From an uncultured Marvinbryantia sp. (GTDB lineage: Bacteria > Bacillota > Clostridia > Lachnospirales > Lachnospiraceae), in assembly GCA_934394985.1 (NCBI GenBank), contig CAKRRF010000025.1:1-37261 (forward strand): a stretch of 37,261 nucleotides of DNA. The letters are read 5' to 3'. A program made the translations under genes and the position numbers. The notes beneath the pieces were generated by a model that saw only the letters and a list, made by a program, of their open reading frames with translations, searched no databases and was not told the DNA's origin. The number at the start of each line of letters is the position of its first letter. Positions within the stretch are counted from its first letter, which is position 1. Below, one piece after another: positions 32,574 to 37,261 of this stretch.

Positions 32574-32983
32574 TGATTACCAGAGTGTACGGTACATGTA
32601 ACGAATTCAACATCGAATTCTCGAAAAGGCAAGGTTCTGATCTGGAGATCTGGGATGCAATTGTCCCAGCTTCTCCAGACGGAATATATGTATGCGAGAT
32701 ATATGCAGAAAGTAGTAGTGGCATGAGTGCATATGCTGCCACTGTTGTATTTCTGATATCCGGGCACGATGTCAGAGGGAAACTTGTGCCGAGAGGGTTT
32801 CGTATAGAAAATGACAACTTGGAATACAATTCTTTACTAAATAAGTATCAGATGAAAGGAGAGCTTGATCAGAGAGAATTTGAATCCGAAACAAAAAATG
32901 CCGAATATGCATCTTTATTGGATATAGAAGAACTGATCGGAGAAATATTCGTAAGATGCTTTTCAGGAGAAAAATTATGCTGA
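32573..32983 (+). CDS. Tail appendage protein with Ig-like N-terminal domain
   Basis: 136 residues from ATG 32573. Residues about 1-68 are a beta domain (EFNIEFSKRQGSDLEIWDAIVPASPDGIYVCEIYAESSSGMSAYAATVVFLI), followed by a helical, acidic C-terminal tail (LEYNSLLNKYQMKGELDQREFESETKNAEYASLLDIEELIGE). The module recurs in Bacillota phage tail operons beside Ig-repeat genes. Role as tail accessory inferred. Confidence 0.68.
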   Translation: MITRVYGTCNEFNIEFSKRQGSDLEIWDAIVPASPDGIYVCEIYAESSSGMSAYAATVVFLISGHDVRGKLVPRGFRIENDNLEYNSLLNKYQMKGELDQREFESETKNAEYASLLDIEELIGEIFVRCFSGEKLC

Positions 32984-33000
32984 AAGGGGGATAAAAGTGA

Positions 33001-33309
33001 ATGGCAATCAGATATGTCGAGAAAACTGAAATGGATCTCGGTGAAAAAATCAGATTCAAAAGCAATGTGAAACCTGTATGTGATGCAGACATCCCCTTTA
33101 CAATCGCATCAGCCGAGTACGAATTACTTTATATTGGCGAAGACGATGGGGATGGAACAGTAGAAGACTCAGGACAGTGCAATATCAATGCGCATGTGTT
33201 AGATGCCTTAATTGAGCCGAAAAAAGCCGGTATCTATTGTTTACGATATACCTATCATATTGCAGAAGAGATCTGGGTGGACAACTTCCAAATCAAAGTA
33301 AAGGGGTGA
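33001..33309 (+). CDS. Small beta-sandwich tail protein
   Basis: 102 residues, with GAAAGGGGG about 10 bases upstream. Strand pattern (MDLGEKIRFKSNVKPVCDADIPFTIASAEYELLYIGEDD, GIYCLRYTYHIAEEIWVDNFQIKVKG) is that of an Ig-like or baseplate-attachment domain. It probably belongs to the same appendage as its neighbours. Confidence 0.68.
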   Translation: MAIRYVEKTEMDLGEKIRFKSNVKPVCDADIPFTIASAEYELLYIGEDDGDGTVEDSGQCNINAHVLDALIEPKKAGIYCLRYTYHIAEEIWVDNFQIKVKG

Positions 33310-33313
33310 TTTT

Positions 33314-33496
33314 ATGGCAGAAGCAAATATACGTATTACTGATGCCAGGATTACCCCTAATCCTGTAAATACAGGTGGAAAATATGTGATATCGGTTAGT
33401 GTAGTAAATAAAGCAATAGTGTTGGCAGCAAATACATCCGGTGCATTACTTTCTGGATCCAATATCACAGCTTTAAAAGTAAAGGAGAATAAGTGA
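33314..33496 (+). CDS. Short tail protein sharing the TPNPV...Y..SV element
   Basis: 60 residues, with AAAGGGG upstream. ITDARITPNPVNTGGKYVISVSVV (about 8-31) mirrors the C-terminal GAEATPNPVDTGKTYVLSVTV of the 299-residue Ig protein, so the two share a domain. The remainder is a short apolar strand. The stop overlaps the fibre start by one base. Possibly an assembly link between appendage and fibre. Confidence 0.62.
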   Translation: MAEANIRITDARITPNPVNTGGKYVISVSVVNKAIVLAANTSGALLSGSNITALKVKENK

Positions 33497-34038
33497 TGGC
33501 AGATAGCTTTATAAGTAAATTAATCACAGAACTTACAGCAAAGACAACGGCGGCAGACACCGATCTGGTGCCAATTGCAGATTCCAATGGCAATTTTTTT
33601 AAGATGACATGGCAGAAAATGAAGCAGCTTTTGCTTGGTACAAAAGATATTTCTGGTGTAGGTGATGGAACAGTCACCGGAGCAATAAGTGAGTTAAACA
33701 CGAAGTTGATATTTGACGCTTCTGCATTACATCTATATTCCATTTGGCAAGTGCAATATTTTGAATGTTTTAAAGTTAATGGGATTGTAACAATTAATGC
33801 GGCATTGTTTTGTAACGGACAAATTAATGCAAATACTAATTACACAATGAACTCCGAACCGATAGATTCATCACTAATGACATTAAATGAAGTAAGAATT
33901 ATAGGTAATGCTTGCGATTCAAATTACGGCAATACGGTTTGTGCGAATATACATTTTGAGAATGGTTATTTAAAAATCAATATTCCAAATTCTGATTGCC
34001 GGTATATTGCTTTTAGTGTCACATATCACTCGCTATGA
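33496..34038 (+). CDS. Receptor-binding tail fibre, expressed form (constant N-terminus plus cassette C1)
   Basis: 180 residues from ATG 33496, with AAAGGAG upstream. Residues 1-71 are the constant attachment part (MADSFISKLITELTAKTTAADTDLVPIADSNGNF...GTVTGAISELNTKL), a pattern seen at the start of Bacillota fibre proteins. Residues 72-180 are the variable, beta-rich tip C1, ending CRYIAFSVTYHSL. The switch point is the codons for TKL, which contain the recombination-site core CACGAAGTTG. Three further tips (C2, C3, C4) follow without starts or ribosome sites. Swapping tips should change host-surface specificity. Confidence 0.82.
   Translation: MADSFISKLITELTAKTTAADTDLVPIADSNGNFFKMTWQKMKQLLLGTKDISGVGDGTVTGAISELNTKLIFDASALHLYSIWQVQYFECFKVNGIVTINAALFCNGQINANTNYTMNSEPIDSSLMTLNEVRIIGNACDSNYGNTVCANIHFENGYLKINIPNSDCRYIAFSVTYHSL
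33691..33708 (+). repeat. Recombination site S1 at the fibre constant/variable junction
   Basis: GAGTTAAACACGAAGTTG, coding for ELNTKL. The right arm CACGAAGTTG is identical to both arms of the palindrome at 34342-34368. The 7 bases before it (AGTTAAA) would be the crossover spacer; the left arm is degenerate. Confidence 0.75.
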
Positions 34039-34344
34039 TCATACAGGATAACATATTGTCGCATCGATCCTTTCTACACTAGTGTACGATGGGTAATAAA
34101 AGCACAGTGCGTTGTCACTTTTCCTCAAATATGACGTGTAATTATGACCGCCAGCAGTCCCAAGAGAAAATGTCAACATCGAAGAAATTTTTGATGCTGG
34201 TAATGTCCAGCATATAGGAGTGTCATGTGAGATCTCATGCGGCGTAACCTCGATATGTATAAAACATATTCCATTTTTGATTATATAACTTGCTTCTCCC
34301 TGAGATCCTTGAATGGTTAAGTTTCTTTCTTCAGTACTTGTCAA
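34039..34344 (-). pseudogene. Silent fibre tip cassette C2 (inverted)
   Basis: Open minus-strand frame whose first codon is the TTG (L of TKL) of the site, then 100 codons (TSTEERNLTIQGSQGEASYII...IDATICYPV) to TGA. It has no ribosome site or true start. Joined through the site it continues the constant part in frame as ...TKL-TSTEERN. It converges tail-to-tail with C1; the two stops meet in TATGATCATA (34034-34043). Beta-rich, fibre-tip-like. Not decayed: an intact alternative coding cassette rather than a dead gene. Confidence 0.78.
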
Positions 34345-34368
34345 CTTCGTGTATGATACACGAAGTTG
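34342..34368. repeat. 27-bp perfect palindrome: shared recombination site for C2 and C3
   Basis: Two 13-base arms, each ACACGAAGTTG-type (left CAACTTCGTGTAT, right its exact complement), surround a single central G at 34355. Seen as a tyrosine-recombinase site it is two 10-base arms CAACTTCGTG/CACGAAGTTG around the 7-base spacer TATGATA. Each half leads into a cassette: minus into C2, plus into C3. The arms resemble the loxP arm AACTTCGTATA. Confidence 0.88.
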
Positions 34369-34680
34369 CTCCTAAAAAACATATCAATCGGGAAAATTGT
34401 AGATTTTGTGCAAACACCTAAAGCCTTGTTGGAATCGATAGGCGGAACCTTATCTAAAGATGGATCTGTGTTAGTTGATTTTTCGTGCTTTTCTGCTGAT
34501 AACTCAAATAAGACGACGAATTCTCCATTTACAGGCGTTTATCCAGAGTGGTATAACATTATCACGTTTGGCTATCCTTCCAGATGTAGTCAGATCGCAA
34601 TAAGCTGTTATCAGGATAAGTGGTCTATATGGATTCGCTATCAGCATGATGATATTATAAGTGGTTGGAATCAATTATAG
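34366..34680 (+). pseudogene. Silent fibre tip cassette C3
   Basis: Begins at the TTG of the palindrome and reads 103 codons (LLKNISIGKIVDFVQTPKALLESIGGTLSKDG...DDIISGWNQL) to TAG. No ribosome site is present, so it is expressed only if joined to the constant part at the TKL codons. The content is beta-rich with a Trp/Tyr-rich end like the other tips. An intact alternative cassette. Confidence 0.76.
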
Positions 34681-34697
34681 CAATGTAAATACGTCTA

Positions 34698-34925
34698 TTA
34701 TATTTTACCTTCAATGTATGTAATATCAACTTGAAGTGTCGTATTTTTTAAGTAAGTGCTATTGAAACCCCATACAGAGAATCCATTTATTCTTCCAAAT
34801 GTGAACCCCGTATATGATGTGACACCTCCAGCAGCTATTACTATAACATCTTTTGCAAAATTTATTGTAAAAGATCCGTCACTGTTTGTTGTTACTGTAT
34901 ACATTTGAGACTTGATATTTTTCAT
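34698..34925 (-). pseudogene. Silent fibre tip cassette C4 (inverted)
   Basis: Minus-strand frame whose ATG sits in the site (CACGAATATG). It has 74 codons after it (KNIKSQMYTVTTNSDGSFTINFAKDV...LQVDITYIEGKI). Joined to the constant part it would give ...N-T-N-M-KNIKSQ or TKL-type hybrids. Shorter than the other tips. Converges with C3 across a 17-base gap. No ribosome site on the minus strand. Confidence 0.74.
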
Positions 34926-34939
34926 ATTCGTGTTTAGTT
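34923..34939 (-). repeat. Recombination site S4 of cassette C4
   Basis: Minus-strand AACTAAACACGAATATG. The spacer-like AACTAAA matches the S1 spacer AGTTAAA at five of seven bases, and CACGAA is shared with all sites, but the outer arm is TATG instead of GTTG. The terminator stem begins at the very next base. Confidence 0.6.
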
Positions 34940-34972
34940 AAAAAACAGATACAAAAAGTGTATCTGTTTTTT
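34940..34972. terminator. Strong bidirectional terminator between shufflon and recombinase
   Basis: A perfect 14-bp stem, AAAAAACAGATACA (34940-34953) with TGTATCTGTTTTTT (34959-34972), and a 5-base loop, ending in a T-run on either strand. It isolates the recombinase gene from the tail transcript. Confidence 0.88.
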
Positions 34973-35002
34973 CTGTGTTATTGTATTTATATCAATACAC
35001 AG
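34973..35002. promoter_or_regulatory. Inverted repeat in front of the recombinase
   Basis: CTGTGTTATTG (34973-34983) and CAATACACAG (34993-35002) pair with one extra T, around TATTTATAT. It ends at the recombinase ribosome site GAAAGGTGG. It could be a repressor operator or an RNA hairpin controlling translation. No convincing -35/-10 pair is seen here. Confidence 0.55.
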
Positions 35003-35016
35003 AAAGGTGGTACAAC

Positions 35017-36009
35017 ATGGATAACAGAGAAAAAATCGTAAGAAATGTGGCAATGGCACTGAGCACCGAAATGGATACAGAACTGATCCGGATGGTGCAG
35101 GACGTACTTGTAATGGAATTAAATGAATACGAAGTACAGGAAAGATGTACTGATATTGCCAGGGTGGAGACAGGCGGAGAAAAAATGATGCAGCGTTATG
35201 TGGCAACAAAAAGAATCGAGGGGTTGTCAGAGAATACAATAAGAAGGTACATAGATGTAAATATGAAACTTTTGAATTTTCTCGGAAAACCTATTAACGA
35301 AATAACAACCTATGATGTCAGGTTTTATTTATCATACAAAAAAGAAAAAGATAAGGTGAAGAAGTCGACATTGGATGGCATGAGACGATGTTTTAATGCG
35401 TTCTACAGTTGGCTTGCGGCAGAGAATCTAATTGATAGAAACCCGTGCCAGGCGTTGGCGCAAATCAAATGCAAAAACGAGATAAGAAAGCCATTTTCAG
35501 CTATCGAACTTGAAAAATTAAAAAGTGCATGTAAAACAAAAAGAAACCTTGCACTGGTGGAATTTCTATATTCTACCGGTTGCAGGGTTTCTGAGGTTTC
35601 TGCGCTTAATAGATCGGATATTAATTTTGAGGAATTAGAAATTAAGGTGCTGGGAAAAGGAGATAAAGAGCGGATCGTCTACCTTACGCCGGTAGCAGCT
35701 ATGAGACTACAAGAATATCTGGATACCAGAGTAGATAATGATCCGTGTCTGTTTTATAGTCGGGCAAAAAGAAGATTTGGGAAAAATGGGATAGAAGCAA
35801 TAATTAAAAAGATAGGCACTGATGCAGGGGTTGAAAAGGCTCATCCGCACAGGTTTCGCCGGACACTTGCGACAAATCTTCTTGATCGTGGAATGGACAT
35901 ACAAGATGTAGCAGCAATACTTGGTCATGCCGACCTTAAAACAACAAAAATATATTGTTATACATCGCAGAGTAAGGTTAAGAGAGAGTACCGAAAATAC
36001 TCGCTATAA
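35017..36009 (+). CDS. Tyrosine recombinase, proposed fibre-cassette invertase
   Basis: 330 residues from ATG 35017, with GAAAGGTGG 6 bases upstream; an in-frame GTG at 34975 lacks a ribosome site. SAM-like core-binding domain at about 55-150 (MMQRYVATKRIEGLSENTIRRYID...). Catalytic domain with R190 (STGCRVSE), Lys in GKGDKER (213-219), H278-x-x-R281 (HPHRFRR), H304 (ILGHAD) and nucleophile Y313 (KIYCY). All active-site residues are present. An extra N-terminal helix region of about 50 residues precedes the core-binding domain. XerD-like. Its placement directly after the four tip cassettes, not beside a repressor or attP, points to site-specific inversion rather than integration, although an integrase role cannot be excluded. 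Confidence 0.88.
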   Translation: MDNREKIVRNVAMALSTEMDTELIRMVQDVLVMELNEYEVQERCTDIARVETGGEKMMQRYVATKRIEGLSENTIRRYIDVNMKLLNFLGKPINEITTYDVRFYLSYKKEKDKVKKSTLDGMRRCFNAFYSWLAAENLIDRNPCQALAQIKCKNEIRKPFSAIELEKLKSACKTKRNLALVEFLYSTGCRVSEVSALNRSDINFEELEIKVLGKGDKERIVYLTPVAAMRLQEYLDTRVDNDPCLFYSRAKRRFGKNGIEAIIKKIGTDAGVEKAHPHRFRRTLATNLLDRGMDIQDVAAILGHADLKTTKIYCYTSQSKVKREYRKYSL

Positions 36010-36015
36010 TGTGCT

Positions 36016-36045
36016 TTGTACAATAAATGCATATAAAGCTATGAT
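36016..36045 (+). promoter_or_regulatory. Possible promoter for the endolysin
   Basis: TTGTAC (36016-36021) and TATGAT (36040-36045) with an 18-base spacer, 29 bases before the amidase start. ATGAT and ATCAT also form a small inverted repeat around the -10. Confidence 0.45.
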
Positions 36046-36073
36046 TTTTGTATCATTTGATAGGAGGTGCAAA

Positions 36074-37261
36074 ATGTATAGCATAATTAATAAAGTATCA
36101 TCTTCAAGAGTACCTGCTTGGGGGAATACTCATAATTTTATTGCAATCCATTACTTGGGATGCGTAGGAGAGAATTATGAGCTGGCGCCAGATGGTACGG
36201 GAGCTCATTTCACGATCTTTTATGATGGATCAATTTATCAGCGGTGCTCTTATGATGCAGTACCATGGGCTGTGGGAACTGCAGGTTATTACAAACAGAA
36301 ACATCCAAAAGCAAATAACTATAGCACAATTTCCATTGAGTTATGTGTGAAAAAAGCCAATAATAAAGGCTCTGGAAATCTGGCAGAAGATAAAGATTGG
36401 TATTTTACAGAAGAGACTCAGAATGCAGCAGTATGGCTCGTCCAGAAACTTATGAAAGACTTGAATATTCCAATTGAAAATGTCCTTCGCCACTATGATA
36501 TCGTAAATAAATGGTGTCCGGCCCCATATTGCTGCAATAATAAATACAAAACATCATGGACGTGGGATGAATTTAAGGCAAAAGTAGCTGGTAAGCCTGT
36601 TGATTCTTCTGAAACACCAGAATCAGATGGTTACTACAGAGTAAGAAAGACATGGAAAGATACTAAATCTCAACTTGGCGCATATATTGTGCTGGACAAT
36701 GCAAAAAACAATTGCCCGGCTGGCTATACCGTGTATGATTGCCATGGTAAAGCACTCTACACCAATGCGGAAAAGGAAACAACCTATTCAGGAGAAACGG
36801 ATAAAATCTGGATGGGATGGACGAAGAGAGAAACTGGTTTGGAAGGACTTCGATGCATTCATGGCGATAACGGGAATGCTTATGGATTGCAGTTTGATTA
36901 TCGCTATGGACTGATTCCATTCCTGAAATATTGTGTAGAGTACAATGCAGAGAGATATGCCGGATTTAAGCCGTATATTGTTCTTGGAGCTGGTAACAGC
37001 AAATTGATCTACAATCAGGGACTTGGTAAGCTATGGCAGACACTGTACGACAGCTATACTGCTGAGTTTGAACAGCTGCAGTACACCTGTGCGTACCAGC
37101 AGTATTATCTGCCAGCAAAGGAATATTGCCTGAAGAACTATGGACTTGATATGGACAAGTGCCATCCAGCAGTCAAGGGAACACTGTGGTCTATGTCGTT
37201 CCGTTCTGGCGCGCAGACTGGTGCACAGAAGTTCGCAGGATGCGCCGGAAAGAGCGATGAA
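36074..37261 (+). CDS. Endolysin: N-acetylmuramoyl-L-alanine amidase with extra C-terminal domains, 3' truncated
   Basis: Open from ATG 36074 (TAGGAGGTGC upstream) to the window end, 396 codons so far. Residues 1-170 are a zinc amidase of the PGRP/Amidase_2 type with ligands H26 (IAIHYLG), H140 (LRHYD) and C148 (KWCPAPY) and E89 (SIEL); it cleaves the amide between muramic acid and L-Ala. After a linker, residues about 187-230 (YYRVRKTWKDTKSQLGAYIVLDNAKNNCPAGYTVYDCHGKALY) look like a small binding module often joined to such amidases. From about 262 onward a further domain (GDNGNAYGLQFDYRYGLIPFL) is reminiscent of phage lysozyme-like hydrolases, which I cannot confirm. Confidence 0.85.
   Translation, partial: MYSIINKVSSSRVPAWGNTHNFIAIHYLGCVGENYELAPDGTGAHFTIFYDGSIYQRCSYDAVPWAVGTAGYYKQKHPKANNYSTISIELCVKKANNKGSGNLAEDKDWYFTEETQNAAVWLVQKLMKDLNIPIENVLRHYDIVNKWCPAPYCCNNKYKTSWTWDEFKAKVAGKPVDSSETPESDGYYRVRKTWKDTKSQLGAYIVLDNAKNNCPAGYTVYDCHGKALYTNAEKETTYSGETDKIWMGWTKRETGLEGLRCIHGDNGNAYGLQFDYRYGLIPFLKYCVEYNAERYAGFKPYIVLGAGNSKLIYNQGLGKLWQTLYDSYTAEFEQLQYTCAYQQYYLPAKEYCLKNYGLDMDKCHPAVKGTLWSMSFRSGAQTGAQKFAGCAGKSDE

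Noticed and set aside
34342..34368. A true Cre/loxP system
   Set aside because: Arms resemble loxP, but the spacer is 7 rather than 8 bases and the recombinase is XerD-like, not Cre-like.
34975..35016. Earlier GTG start for the recombinase
   Set aside because: It lies inside the inverted repeat, has no ribosome site and adds an unlikely peptide; ATG 35017 has GAAAGGTGG at good spacing.
33496..36009. Diversity-generating retroelement acting on the fibre
   Set aside because: No reverse transcriptase or TR/VR repeat pair is visible; variation here is by cassette inversion.
35017..36009. Tyrosine recombinase as phage integrase with attP nearby
   Set aside because: Not formally excluded, but no repressor, excisionase or long direct repeat is near, while four site copies at the fibre cassettes explain its presence better.

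Overview
The window is part of a tailed-phage genome (free phage or prophage) of a Bacillota host, most likely a gut Lachnospiraceae. The evidence is the gene content (YqaJ exonuclease, DUF1351, RecT, DUF4373-type replication protein, Minor_capsid families, Gp15), the strong AGGAGG-type ribosome sites, frequent TTG/GTG starts and a moderately AT-rich base composition. No sheath, tube-and-sheath or baseplate-wedge genes are seen, and the tape measure is about 1000 residues, so the virion should be a long-tailed siphovirus. No lysogeny repressor or obvious attachment site is visible, so temperate or lytic status is open. Family names come from recognising sequence motifs by eye; no database search was run.

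Layout: (1) 1-8716, early genes on +: a truncated beta-helix repeat protein, a single-strand-annealing recombination set (YqaJ nuclease, DUF1351 protein, RecT, PD-(D/E)XK resolvase-like enzyme), a DUF4373-type replication protein, then about 14 small genes, many with zinc ribbons, including a Lar-like restriction alleviation protein. (2) 8700-14240: a terminase in which small and large subunits are fused, portal, two minor capsid proteins, a small sigma-region-4-like HTH protein, tiny membrane proteins and a strong terminator. (3) 14281-18253: an accessory virion-region module (Gln-rich protein, Cys-triplet membrane protein, beta-sandwich-like protein and others), interrupted by an antisense HNH homing-endonuclease-like gene. 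That gene has its own promoter, a structured leader RNA with a pseudoknot, and a terminator. (4) 18254-18752: a 500-base non-coding stretch with many hairpins and a CAU tRNA that has initiator-like features. (5) 18753-27408: scaffold, major capsid, connector, an Acb2/Tad1-like anti-CBASS sponge, a membrane protein, head-tail joining proteins, major tail protein, tail chaperone and Gp15, and tape measure. (6) 27417-33309: distal tail proteins, a 1230-residue tail-tip protein and Ig-like appendage proteins. (7) 33314-36009: a receptor-binding fibre gene followed by three promoterless alternative C-terminal cassettes in alternating orientation and a tyrosine recombinase, which I read as an invertible fibre shufflon. 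(8) 36074-end: an amidase endolysin cut off by the window edge.

The main points beyond routine annotation are as follows. The fibre shufflon is built on a 27-bp, almost loxP-like palindrome. The major capsid and major tail genes, and only these, share a duplicated two-hairpin leader in which stem sequences differ but pairing is kept. Four ACTCGA repeats lie one helical turn apart just upstream of the second leader. The HNH gene has a pseudoknotted leader whose first stem begins exactly at the predicted transcription start. The tRNA is initiator-like. The Acb2-like gene is embedded in the head-tail operon.
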